Source: Nitratidesulfovibrio sp. SRB-5 (GTDB taxonomy: Bacteria; Desulfobacterota; Desulfovibrionia; Desulfovibrionales; Desulfovibrionaceae). From it: a DNA stretch of 64,000 nucleotides. Each line of letters begins with the position of its first letter. Within the stretch, counting starts at the first letter, position 1. The translations under genes and the position numbers were made by a program. Location: the NCBI RefSeq assembly GCF_019931275.1, contig NZ_JAIOTY010000002.1, positions 1,041,131-1,105,130 of the forward strand. Reading direction: 5' to 3'. The notes beneath the pieces were generated by a model, which saw only the letters and a list, made by a program, of their open reading frames with translations, was not told the DNA's origin and searched no databases. Below are positions 26,122-33,854 of this stretch, in pieces.

Positions 26122-26626
26122 GGATCGCTCCTTGCGGTTGCGTCCGGCGTTCACCCAGTGGAACGTCGGTGACGCATGGCCGACTATACTTTTGGTACGG
26201 CTGCCGTCGCCAACCCTCCATTATTTTTCCGGGGTACCGGCGCAGCCATGCCGGTCCGCGCCTAAAGGTGTGCATGGTGCCGCCGGGTTGCCCGTGGCGG
26301 AAAAATTCCGCCACGGGCACGGTCCACGTCAGCGGGGTATCACGGGGGTAACAGGGGGGTGCCGCCGGGATGCCGCCGGGATGCCGCCGGGATGAGGCCG
26401 GGGCGGTCCCGTTACGGTCCAGTTCCCGTTTGGTCTCCGATTGGTCCCCGATGGGGCCCGGATCAAGCAAGGACCGGTACGGCGTGTTGCGGACCGGAGA
26501 GGCCTGGTATGGACCGGTGCGCAGGTCAAGCCTGCGTTTTAGGGCAGCGGGGATGGGTGCCCGGCCAGTTGGCGCGCCGTGCCCCCCCATGGCCCTGCCG
26601 TCCGCCGCCCCGATCCTGCGCATTGT
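26122..26626. other. 505-bp gap downstream of the small terminase gene
   Basis: A perfect 14-bp hairpin (26289-26319), three 11-bp repeats GCCGCCGGGAT (26361-26393) and GGTCC/GGTAC-type short repeats (26400-26520). A large terminase would normally be expected beside the small subunit; no reading frame here supports one. Confidence 0.6.
26289..26319. terminator. Perfect 14-bp hairpin
   Basis: TGCCCGTGGCGGAA (26289-26302), loop AAA, TTCCGCCACGGGCA (26306-26319). It is likely the end of the leftward phage cassette transcript, 308 bp beyond its last stop. There is no clear T tract, so other structural roles are possible. Confidence 0.5.
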
Positions 26627-27643
26627 CTATGCGGGTTCCCAGCCTTCACCGTCGGACCCGTCGACCTCCCTGCTCCCGCAATCCCCGCAATCCTCGTACT
26701 CCTCCCAATCCTCCGCATCCCTGTCATCTCCTTCATCCGCGCCGTCGCCGTTCCGTCCGCAGTCCCCTCCATGGTTGCGGACGGCATCGGCCCCGTGGCG
26801 GGGGTACAGTGCGTCGATGCGGGCACGCAGTTCCGTCGGCAGTTCGGGCGGCGTGACCTGACCGAATTCACCGGGGGCGGCATCGCCATCGGTGGCCGAG
26901 GCGCCCCCGAACATGCCGAGATGACGGCCCAGCATTTCCAGGGCCTTGAGCTTGGAATGCAGTTTCACCTGCACGCCGCCGCGCACGGGCGCTTCGGGCT
27001 TGTCTTCGCCGGTGTCGTGTGTTGCGCCGGGCACCGGACGCGTGGCACGCGTGGCGCGTGCGCCGCGTGCCGTGGAGGTTTCGCGCACCTCGGCCACGGC
27101 GGCGGCCTGCGCGCGGGTCAGTTCCGTGGAGTCGCGCAGCCGCACGCCCTCGTCGGACCAGTGGCACAGATCGGTCATCACCGCGAATCCCACGGCGGCC
27201 AGTTCGCGCACTACCCGGTCCTGGGTCACTCCGGTGCGCAGGGACCGGCGGCCCATGGCCTGTTCCACCGCCTGCTGCACTGCGGGTAAGGACAGCAGCC
27301 GCGAGGCCGTGCGCGCGGCGCGTACCGGCGCATACCCCGCCCGTTCGGCGGCCCGCACGGGCGACATGTCCACCAGGAATTCCTCCACGAAGCGGCGCTG
27401 GCGTACCCCCAGCCGGGAAGGCCGCTCGTCGGCTTTCCGCTGCGTATCTGCCGGGCGTCGTGGCGCTCCCGTGTTTCCGGCACTCTCGACGGGCTGGGCG
27501 GACCGGGCGGACTGGCCGGGCTGGGCGGACTGGCCGGATCGGGTGGACCGGGTGGACCGGGTGGACTGGCCGGATCGGATGGACCGGGTGGATCGGGTGG
27601 ACCGGGGGCCGGAGCCCGCGTTGCCGGTTTCCGTATTGCTCAT
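26627..27643 (-). CDS. Phage terminase small subunit (Terminase_2 type)
   Basis: 338 residues. The core (~85-235) matches the family: LGVRQRRFVEEFLVDMSPVRAAERAGYAP (N-terminal DNA-recognition helix-turn-helix), SRLLSLPAVQQAV, QDRVVRELAAVGFAVMTDLCHW, LTRAQAAAVAEV and VKLHSKLKALEMLGRHLGMF. It recognises DNA for packaging and recruits the large ATPase/nuclease. Two unusual extensions: an N-terminal SRT/RSGQ repeat tail (RSTRSTRS), basic, and a very acidic C-terminal tail (~50 residues rich in Asp/Glu/Gly). The start at 27643 overlaps the upstream stop by ATGA. The partner large subunit is not found in this window. Confidence 0.85.
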   Translation of the reverse strand: MSNTETGNAGSGPRSTRSTRSIRSGQSTRSTRSTRSGQSAQPGQSARSAQPVESAGNTGAPRRPADTQRKADERPSRLGVRQRRFVEEFLVDMSPVRAAERAGYAPVRAARTASRLLSLPAVQQAVEQAMGRRSLRTGVTQDRVVRELAAVGFAVMTDLCHWSDEGVRLRDSTELTRAQAAAVAEVRETSTARGARATRATRPVPGATHDTGEDKPEAPVRGGVQVKLHSKLKALEMLGRHLGMFGGASATDGDAAPGEFGQVTPPELPTELRARIDALYPRHGADAVRNHGGDCGRNGDGADEGDDRDAEDWEEYEDCGDCGSREVDGSDGEGWEPA

Positions 27644-27996
27644 CGGGCCTCCTTTCCCGTGGCGGAAGGCACGCGGGACTCGGCGCGCAGATGGCGCAGG
27701 TCGGTACGCACCTCTTCCAGCGCGCGCTGCACGGCGGCCAGCCGTTCGTCCATGCGGGCAACGCATACGGCGGTTTCGCGGGCGGACCGCACATCGCCGT
27801 CAAGGGCGGCGGCGCGGGCTTCCATGGCGTCCAGCCGGGCCTGCACCGTGGCCACCAGCATCACCGCACCCGCAAAGGCCGTGGCCGCAGCCGCCAGCGC
27901 CTGCACGCCCACCCGGCGGTCCAGGCGCCACCCTGCGGCCCGGTGTTCGTCGTCACGTGCCACGGCGTCGCTCCCGGATACGTTCGGGCCTGTCAT
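27640..27996 (-). CDS. Small membrane coiled-coil protein (possible i-spanin-like lysis protein)
   Basis: 118 residues. One membrane helix (~33-52, VQALAAAATAFAGAVMLVATV) followed by a long coiled coil (~53-108, ARLDAMEARAAALDGDV...MDERLAAVQRALEEVRTDLRHL). A short N-terminus, one TM and an external coiled coil is the Rz/i-spanin topology, but no outer-membrane partner is encoded nearby. Overlaps holin upstream and terminase downstream by ATGA on each side, so the three are one translationally coupled unit. It could alternatively be a DUF2730-like phage protein. Confidence 0.65.
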   Translation of the reverse strand: MTGPNVSGSDAVARDDEHRAAGWRLDRRVGVQALAAAATAFAGAVMLVATVQARLDAMEARAAALDGDVRSARETAVCVARMDERLAAVQRALEEVRTDLRHLRAESRVPSATGKEAR

Positions 27997-28529
27997 CGCG
28001 TGCCACCCTGCTCGGGGCGGGTGCGCAACTCGTCCTTGCGGAACGACCCCAGCGACGACCCCAGGTAGTAGTTGACCACCGCGCCGAAGGCCGTGCCCAG
28101 CGAGCCGAGCAGCAGCAGGGCCGGTTCGCTCACCGAAGGTTGCTCCAGCACCGCCCGCAGCATGCCGAAGAACCCGGCCACCACCACCAGGGCCACCAGC
28201 CCGGTCACCCATGCCCCGCCGTGGCCGGCACGGGCCAGGGCCACCTCGCGCGCGCGGGCGTCGCGGGTGTTGTCCAGTTCGGCCCGCAGTTGCTCGGCCT
28301 GCCAATCCAGCAGTCGTGCCCGCTCGCGCACTTCCAGCTCGCGCAGGGTGGTCAGCGTCTGCGGATCGCCCAGGGCCGCCGCCACGCTGGCCGGGTCCGG
28401 GGCGACGCCAAGCGCCGATCCCAGCAGCGCCCCCGCCGCGCCAGCCACCGCACCCACGGGGCCGCCCAGCGCAGCCCCCAGCAGCGGGGCCACACGGGCC
28501 ACAGTGGTGCCGATGCCTTTCCAGTCCAT
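27993..28529 (-). CDS. Holin of the 3-TM gene-transfer-release family (GTA_holin_3TM-like)
   Basis: 178 residues. An N-terminal Gly/Ala-rich hydrophobic segment (GGPVGAVAGAAGALLGSALGV), a charged middle with the family-typical TRDARAREVALARAG, then two membrane helices (WVTGLVALVVVAGFFGMLRAV and LLLLGSLGTAFGAVVNYYLGSS) and the SSLGSFRKDE tail. This order and the VVNYYLGSSLGSFRKD end match the holin family named for particle release by gene transfer agents. It would permeabilise the inner membrane to let an endolysin or the particles out. ATG 28529 has AAGGAG 6 nt upstream. First gene of the leftward cassette. Confidence 0.8.
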   Translation of the reverse strand: MDWKGIGTTVARVAPLLGAALGGPVGAVAGAAGALLGSALGVAPDPASVAAALGDPQTLTTLRELEVRERARLLDWQAEQLRAELDNTRDARAREVALARAGHGGAWVTGLVALVVVAGFFGMLRAVLEQPSVSEPALLLLGSLGTAFGAVVNYYLGSSLGSFRKDELRTRPEQGGTR

Positions 28530-28982
28530 GTCATGCTCCTTCCGCGCCGGGGCCGCCGGGCGACATGCCCGGCCCGCCATGCGCGAGAGAACGTGCATAC
28601 ACCCCCCTTGCGAGGCGGTGCGGTCCGCAACGGGGTGGCGAAGGGGGCAGATGACCGTACCGAGGGGGCGCGGCCATGACCTCCATATCGGGCATATCGG
28701 GCCTGTCGGTCTGGCCCTATTGGCCGGATTGGCTGGGCTGGCTGGCTTGGCCCGCTTGGCCCGCTTGGCCCGCTTGGCCGGATGAGGGCACGGTGCGTTG
28801 GGCGGCTGGCCTACGGCAACGTGGCGGTCAAGCTGGGGGGGAGCGTGGTGGCGTGCGGACAAGGGGCGCGGGAGTCAGGGGGGGCGCAAACAAAGACGCC
28901 CCCGCTGGGCGGGGGCGTCGGAAGTGCAGTGCAGTGAAGCCGGTGAATTGCGCGAACGGGATGGCTTGCTGAGCCGGGCGAG
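28530..28982. other. 453-bp gap upstream of the holin cassette
   Basis: Should hold the holin-cassette promoter, but none is obvious. A 9-bp repeat (GCTTGGCCC, about 28743-28778) and the terminator of the 28983-29924 gene (28894-28918) are the only clear features. Confidence 0.55.
28894..28918 (-). terminator. Rho-independent terminator of the secreted protein gene
   Basis: GACGCCCCCGC (28894-28904), loop TGG, GCGGGGGCGTC (28908-28918). Minus-strand continuation is TTTGTTTG, a good T tract. It isolates the holin cassette from upstream host transcription. Confidence 0.85.
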
Positions 28983-29924
28983 CTAGGCGGCGATAAAGCT
29001 GCCGGAGGCGTCCTGGATGCTCACCGGGCCCTTTTCGTTGCGGGGCAGGCGCGGAGCCCTGTCGGACTTGCCCGTGTCCGTCCCGTCGGGCTTGCCGGAT
29101 TTGGCCTTGCCGACTTGGGCCTTGTCCGCCTGTTCGGGCTTGGCCGAGCGGGCAACCTGCTTGGCCCTGGCCTTCTTGGCGGCCTTCTTGTCCGCCATGA
29201 TCTTGCCCTTGCCGTCACTGGCCACATGGTCTTCGGTCAGGCCGAAGGGAGTCCAGTCGGCCAGGGCGATGTCCAGCGATTCGAACGAGCGGCCCGAAGC
29301 GTAGATAACCGGCACGCTGCCTTCCGGGGTGGAGGCGAACAGCACCGTGCCGTTGGCGCCGGGTTCGGGCATGGCGGCGGTGTGGGTGCCGGGGATGTTC
29401 GCCGGGCGCGAGGCGTCCAGCGCCACGGTGGATGCGTGGGCGCCATCAGAGGCCCTGGCCGCTGCCAGCAGTTCGGAGGCGGCCTCCGTCTGGTCGTTGC
29501 CGTTGGCGGCGGACTGGTTGCGCCCGCCGCGCAGCACGTACAGGAAGTCGCTGCCGGTTTCGCCCACCATGGCCACCATGGTGCTGCCGCCGCGCGTGGC
29601 CAGCAGGCTGACCGGCACGGTGCCGCCGTGGATGCCGATGTAGGCCGGGCGCGAGCCGCCGGGCATGTCGATCCAGCCGTCGTCGCTCGCCTGGGTCTGC
29701 GGCTCCAAGGAGTGCAGAGCCACGCGACGGGCGTCGCCAGCTCCGTTCACCGCGGCCCGGCCATGGCCTGACAGGGTGTTGGGCATGTCGCCACGCTCCG
29801 CCTCGGTGACGGTGGGCATGGCAAACACAAGCAGTGCCAGCAAGGATGCCAGCAGTCGGGATGCGGTTACATTGCTGAAATATATGAAGAGGCAAGGTAC
29901 ACGCCGAACGTTGTCGCCGCGCAT
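28983..29924 (-). CDS. Secreted hypothetical protein with basic tail
   Basis: 313 residues from ATG 29924. A basic N-region (MRGDNVRRV) and a hydrophobic core (LLASLLALLVFAM) form a signal peptide. The mature region has a Gly-rich segment (GGSRPAYIGIHGGTVPVSLLATRGGSTMVAMVGETGSDFLYVLRGG) that may be beta-structured. The ~65-residue Lys/Ala-rich tail (KKAAKKARAKQVARSAKPEQADKAQ) resembles cell-wall or nucleic-acid-binding tails. The longer frame (to 29975) starts before the likely transcription start, so it is not used. Family unknown. Confidence 0.6.
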   Translation of the reverse strand: MRGDNVRRVPCLFIYFSNVTASRLLASLLALLVFAMPTVTEAERGDMPNTLSGHGRAAVNGAGDARRVALHSLEPQTQASDDGWIDMPGGSRPAYIGIHGGTVPVSLLATRGGSTMVAMVGETGSDFLYVLRGGRNQSAANGNDQTEAASELLAAARASDGAHASTVALDASRPANIPGTHTAAMPEPGANGTVLFASTPEGSVPVIYASGRSFESLDIALADWTPFGLTEDHVASDGKGKIMADKKAAKKARAKQVARSAKPEQADKAQVGKAKSGKPDGTDTGKSDRAPRLPRNEKGPVSIQDASGSFIAA

Positions 29925-29984
29925 GGTGGTGTTTACCGTGAGTCCTTCGGATGGTGTTGCATGGCGTATCGCCACGTGTGCAGG

Positions 29985-30012
29985 CTTTATTGATTCGGAC
30001 GGCCCCTGTCAA
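29985..30012 (-). promoter_or_regulatory. Sigma-70 promoter of the secreted protein gene
   Basis: Minus strand: perfect TTGACA (30012-30007), 16-nt spacer, ATAAAG (29990-29985). Transcription would start near 29978, about 50 nt before the ATG at 29924. Confidence 0.55.
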
Positions 30013-30200
30013 GGGTGCGGAATGGTGTACAGAAATGTTTTTTTAATGCTTACATTTCAGTGTGTTGCAAAGTGTGTGCGGGCACATGGCGACCACGTGC
30101 GGCCCGCTGCTGCGCGACCCTTGGCCATGCCTTGCGCGATGGCTGCAAAAAACAAGTTTTTTCAAGGTGTTGATTGGCTATGGGGACTCTAGAGAATAGG

Positions 30201-30220
30201 GCCCCGAGGTTGGTCGGGGC
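30201..30220 (-). terminator. Short hairpin after the hydrolase-like gene
   Basis: GCCCCGA (30201-30207) and TCGGGGC (30214-30220), loop GGTTGG, ~75 bp beyond the stop at 30294; no strong T tract. Confidence 0.4.
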
Positions 30221-30293
30221 TGAGGGCAGGGAGTGGCCGGATTCCGGTGGCGGTATTTTCCGATCGGCTCTCCGGCCATGTCCGGCAGACAGG

Positions 30294-31724
30294 TCAGCGC
30301 GGGGTGGATTCGTCCTGCTTGCGAGGCTTGCCGTCTTTTTTCCGCTTCTCGTCCTTGTCGCCCTTGCCCTTGCTTTTGGGCACGGTGGCGTTGACCGCTG
30401 GCGGCGGGGCCTGTCGTATCTGGGGTTCCGGCTCCGGGGGCGGAACGGGCAGGGGCGGTCCGGCCTCGCCCAGGGTGGACAGGAAAAAACGCACCAGGCG
30501 GGCGTTCAGGACGCGGTGAATGGCCTGGCGGGTCTCTTCGTCCACCCCGCCGCACAGTTCCGGCAGATCGCGTTGCAGGGCGGGAGGGCAGGCGGCCATG
30601 AGCGCGTAATGATCCGCACCGGCCAGCACGGTGAATTCGGGCGGACGGGGCAGGGCGGCGCGCAGGGCGTCGGCGTGCAGGGGGGCGCGGTTCACCTCGT
30701 CGTCGTCGGCCTTCAGGATGGCCACGGGCACGGTGACCCTGGCCAGCGACGCACGGGGAAAGAGCATGCCGTAGCCGGGCGCCACCAGCGCCACGGCACG
30801 CACCCGGGCGTCCGCCATGGTGCCCTGGGGGGATTGGGCCGGGGAGCCCTGTCCGGCCTGTGGGGCATGCGCCGCCGGTGATGCGGTGGGCGCGCCGGGA
30901 ACGGGCTCGTTGTCGCCGGGGCCGGGTTGCAGCGGACGCAGGGCCACCGGCAGGCGGGACAGCCGTTCGGCGGCCCACTTGGTGCAATAGGGGTCGCCGG
31001 GGGTGGTGCGCTCGCAGTAGTTCGCATAGCGGGTGCCGTCGGGACGGGCCCCCGCCAGCAGCAGGGCGGTGGCCCCGCCAGTGCCGAAGCCGATGACCCC
31101 GATGCGGGCGGGATCGATCATGGGGGCGGTTTCCGGTGCGCGCAGCAGTTTGCTGATGGTGGTGCTGACGTGCCGGGGCCGGGCCGTGAGCTGTTCCGGC
31201 AGGAACAGCGAAGACGTGTCGTTGCTGTTGTCGCCCGGATGGGTGGGCGCGGCCACCACGAAGCCCGCGCGGGCCAGGGCTTCCGCCGTATCATGGTGCG
31301 CCAGGCGCGAACCGGCGGTGCAGTGCGAGATGACCAGCAGCGGAAAGCGGCCGGGCACTTCCTTGCCGCCGCGCGCCACGTCCAGCGTCCAGTCGCCGAG
31401 GTGGATTTCGGAAGGGGCGCGGACGGAGGGGTACCATACGGCCACGTCGAGCCGTTCGCCGGTTTCGGGAATCCAGATGCCCATGGTGCGAAAGCCGGGC
31501 TGATACGAGGCGGGCTCGTCCGCCCGGGCTTCCTGCATCGTGGGCAGAAAAGGGCCAAGAGCGCCTGCCGGAAGGTTTGCGGGGCCGCTTTGCGGCATGC
31601 CCACGGGCAACAGCAGGACGGCGGCCAGAGACGCGGCCAGCAAGGGGCGCGACAGGCGCCGGGCGGTGCCGGGCGTGTTGGGGCGGGCGTGGATCGGGGT
31701 ACGGGGCGCGTGGCCGCGCGGCAT
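30294..31724 (-). CDS. Secreted alpha/beta-hydrolase-like protein (dienelactone hydrolase/PAF-acetylhydrolase-like) lacking the nucleophile serine
   Basis: 476 residues. A signal sequence (LLAASLAAVLLLPVG) precedes an alpha/beta-hydrolase fold: FPLLVISHCTAGSR (oxyanion region), FVVAAPTHPGDN, the nucleophile elbow IGFGTGG (~211-217), VAILKADDDEVNRA (acid) and VLAGADHYALMAACPPAL (His). In active relatives the elbow is G-x-S-x-G; here residue 214 is Gly (codon GGC), so esterase activity is doubtful. A ~70-residue Pro/Gln-rich insert (PQAGQGSPAQSPQG) and a Lys-rich Pro tail (PKSKGKGDKDEKRKKDGK) are added. Start at 31724 supported by GGAGG six nt upstream. Probably periplasmic; substrate unknown. 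Confidence 0.75.
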   Translation of the reverse strand: MPRGHAPRTPIHARPNTPGTARRLSRPLLAASLAAVLLLPVGMPQSGPANLPAGALGPFLPTMQEARADEPASYQPGFRTMGIWIPETGERLDVAVWYPSVRAPSEIHLGDWTLDVARGGKEVPGRFPLLVISHCTAGSRLAHHDTAEALARAGFVVAAPTHPGDNSNDTSSLFLPEQLTARPRHVSTTISKLLRAPETAPMIDPARIGVIGFGTGGATALLLAGARPDGTRYANYCERTTPGDPYCTKWAAERLSRLPVALRPLQPGPGDNEPVPGAPTASPAAHAPQAGQGSPAQSPQGTMADARVRAVALVAPGYGMLFPRASLARVTVPVAILKADDDEVNRAPLHADALRAALPRPPEFTVLAGADHYALMAACPPALQRDLPELCGGVDEETRQAIHRVLNARLVRFFLSTLGEAGPPLPVPPPEPEPQIRQAPPPAVNATVPKSKGKGDKDEKRKKDGKPRKQDESTPR

Positions 31725-31820
31725 GGGAAACCTCCGGTATGTCCACGTGCGAGATACCGCATGCGCCCCCACCCGGCAAGGCCCGATGCAGCCCGCGTGG
31801 CCCGTGGCGACCCGCCATGA

Positions 31821-31880
31821 TCCGACATGACCCGCCATGATCCGACATGATCCGACATGATCCGACATGATCCGACATGA
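31821..31880. repeat. 10-bp tandem repeat upstream of the hydrolase gene
   Basis: Six TCCGACATGA units from 31821 to 31880, one of them variant (CCCGCCATGA, 31831-31840), filling the short gap between two minus-strand genes. They lie ~100-155 bp before the start at 31724 and could affect its transcription. Confidence 0.9.
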
Positions 31881-31894
31881 CCGGAGGCGCGTAG

Positions 31895-32866
31895 TCAGCG
31901 CCCCCTGCCCCAGTAGGAGAGGTGCGGTGCGCATTGCAACAGCGGCTCGATGGGCACCTCCACCGCAGAGGAAGGGGCCGCCGGTGTCCTGCGGGCGTCC
32001 ACGGCAAAATTGCCTGGCACGCTGGAGGAACCACCGGCGGAAACGGTCTGCCAGCAGCACGAGCCGGGCAGCACCATGAGGCCCCGTGGCGTGAGCCAGA
32101 AGGTGACCGGGGTTTCGGCGTTGCCCTGGCTTGTTCCGGATCCCCCCTTATCGACCGGGCCCGGCGCGCCCCCCACGGCGGAAGGCGCAGCCGACGGGCC
32201 GCCGCCGTTCCCGTGCCGCAGGTGGGTGACCAGCACGGCACCGGCGCAGTCGTCATCTCCGAACAGGTCGTCAAGTTCGATGCGCCGCCCGGCGGCCAGG
32301 TCGTAGCTCACGGCCAGCAGATCGAGGCTGACGGTGACTCCGTCCCGTCCCCACAGACCGGTCTGTACCTCGAAGACCACCGACACGGCATTGGCCGAAG
32401 GGCGGGAGATGCGGTGGGTGGCGGTCAGCCAGTCCCGGCGGGCCGGGGCGTAGACGTCCGCGTCCGCACGAGGGGTCCCCTGTACCGCGCCATGGGACAT
32501 GACGGCATGGGGCGGGTTGCTTGCGCCTGTGGAACCGGCCCTGCCTGTGGGGCCGGACGTGTCTGTGGAGCCGGGCCTGTCGGCTCCGGCGGTTCCGTCG
32601 TCTTGCCGGGGATTGGGAGCAGCGGCGGACTGCCGGGGCAGTCCGTGGCCAGCCATGCGACGAAAGGCATCGGTAAGTTTCCAGACGATGCGCACGATGT
32701 CGGCGTCCGTGGCGGGGTGATGCAGCACGGGATAGTTTATGGATACGTCGTAGTGCTCGCCCACCTGCTCGTAGCGTTTCCCGCCGCCCGTGGCGAAGGC
32801 GGAAAGCGCAGGCAGGACGATGAGGGTGAACAAAAGCGCGGCCAGAACCGCGTGGCGGATGGGCAT
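31895..32866 (-). CDS. DUF3298-like secreted protein
   Basis: 323 residues. Signal peptide (MPIRHAVLAALLFTLIVLPALSAFA). The mature domain begins with YEQVGEHYDVSINYPVL and has TATHRISRPSANAVSVVFEVQTGLWGRDGVTVSLDLLAVSYDLAAGRRIELDDLFGDD, then a C-terminal segment (TPVTFWLTPRGLMVLPGSCCW...VEVPIEPLLQ), consistent with the DUF3298 fold (RsiV-like lysozyme/peptidoglycan-interacting domains). It is split by two Pro/Gly/Ser-rich inserts (~85-140 and ~245-265). Start at 32866 with AGAGG upstream. Role unknown; envelope-localised. Confidence 0.7.
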   Translation of the reverse strand: MPIRHAVLAALLFTLIVLPALSAFATGGGKRYEQVGEHYDVSINYPVLHHPATDADIVRIVWKLTDAFRRMAGHGLPRQSAAAPNPRQDDGTAGADRPGSTDTSGPTGRAGSTGASNPPHAVMSHGAVQGTPRADADVYAPARRDWLTATHRISRPSANAVSVVFEVQTGLWGRDGVTVSLDLLAVSYDLAAGRRIELDDLFGDDDCAGAVLVTHLRHGNGGGPSAAPSAVGGAPGPVDKGGSGTSQGNAETPVTFWLTPRGLMVLPGSCCWQTVSAGGSSSVPGNFAVDARRTPAAPSSAVEVPIEPLLQCAPHLSYWGRGR

Positions 32867-33613
32867 TCCAGCCTCTGAAGCGTGCGGATGTCTACGAAAA
32901 ATAAATACAGCTAACAGCGTCAGCGCGCGCGGCCAAGGTGGGAAAGCCCCCCACATGGGTACGGCACCCCGCATGATGCGTGTCTGCCGCAGGGTTGGCG
33001 CGCCTGTCGGCGACTTTCGCATGTGTCCCGTGCCGTACAGGCTTCAGCCCCGGCGTACCCTGGTCTGCCGGATTGCCCGCGCCAGCGGGGGCCGGAATGG
33101 TGCGGGACCGGGCCCACGCGTGGCCGGAATCACCCGGGCATGCCCATGTATCGGTAGGGTTGCGGTTCTTCTTAACCCGCAGGAAGCACACCGCCCTGTG
33201 TCCCGCCGTGCCATGCCGCGTGACGTGTCCGCCCGGAGACGCGCCGTCTTGCCAGTCCCGGCCCCCGGGGCCACCCGCCGTCCCTCCCGTGCCCGCGCCT
33301 GTCTCCGCGTGTCCGAGCTCGTCCGCGTGTCCGGGCTTGTCCGTGTGTGCCCGCGCCCGCCCGCGTTCGCCCCAAATTCCCTCCAGCGGTTTCCTCCCCA
33401 TCCGTTCCCGATTTTTCCGGTTTTGCGGGCCGCGCAACTTTTTCGCGTCATGCCCGCGCATGCCCCGTACACCCCCGCGCCCCCCTTCCAACCCCCTTCC
33501 GGTCGCATCCGCCGGAAAAGCGGGGTGTACCACCTGCTCACGCGGCGCGGCCGTGGTGGCCGGGTGGTCCGGCCCCGCGAGACGTCCGCGCACCGAAGCA
33601 AGGAGGCAAAGCC
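32867..33613. other. 747-bp leader/spacer before the virion operon
   Basis: Next to 32866 an AT-rich patch (AAAAATAAATACAG, about 32897-32910) is probably the promoter of the DUF3298 gene. The rest is very GC-rich with CGTGTCCG repeats (about 33307-33345) and a T-rich patch (GATTTTTCCGGTTTTGCGG, about 33410). No gene is supported. The virion operon promoter must lie here or be absent; I cannot identify it, and no copy of the GCACA-N3-TGTGC operator is seen. Confidence 0.5.
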
Positions 33614-33844
33614 ATGGGTGGTGGTGGCGGCAAATCGTACAAGGCCCCTGAACCCCCGGCCCCCCCCGCTCCCCCGGCCGCCGACGAGGTAGCCGAGCAG
33701 GAGGCCAAGGCCGTGGAGGACGCGCGTGAAGACGCCCGGCGCGCCGCGCTGCGTGCGCGGGGCAGGCAGGGCACCATCCTGACCGGGGCGCTGGGCGTGC
33801 CCGGCACCCCCGACATCCAGCGCAAGACGCTGCTGGGACTGTGA
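33614..33844 (+). CDS. Small phage protein, first gene of the virion operon
   Basis: 76 residues: a Gly/Lys start (MGGGGGKSYKAPEPPAPPAPP), a charged helix (DEVAEQEAKAVEDAREDARRAALRARG) and a conserved-looking end (GRQGTILTGALGVPGTPDIQRKTLLGL). Such short proteins precede the portal gene in many T7-like and BPP-1-like podoviruses; their role is not established. Preceded by AAGGAGG; 10 bp before the portal gene. Confidence 0.7.
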   Translation: MGGGGGKSYKAPEPPAPPAPPAADEVAEQEAKAVEDAREDARRAALRARGRQGTILTGALGVPGTPDIQRKTLLGL

Positions 33845-33854
33845 GGAGCCGGGG

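Larger units (their letters stand above)
29925..30293. other. 369-bp gap with promoter and AT-rich dyad
   Basis: Holds the TTGACA promoter (29985-30012), a hairpin at 30201-30220, a T-run/AT-rich patch (about 30039-30060) and the dyad AAAAAAC-AA-GTTTTTT (30147-30162), which may be a protein-binding or curved site. Confidence 0.55.

Noticed and set aside
27643..27766. Longer N-terminus for the small terminase
   Set aside because: The extension overlaps the coiled-coil protein gene; the ATGA-coupled ATG at 27643 is the natural start.
31821..31880. CRISPR array
   Set aside because: Units are 10 bp and directly abutting with no unique spacers; no cas genes.
32867..33613. Gene in the 747-bp spacer before the virion operon
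   Set aside because: All frames give Arg/Pro/Ser-rich translations without RBS, domain or codon bias.
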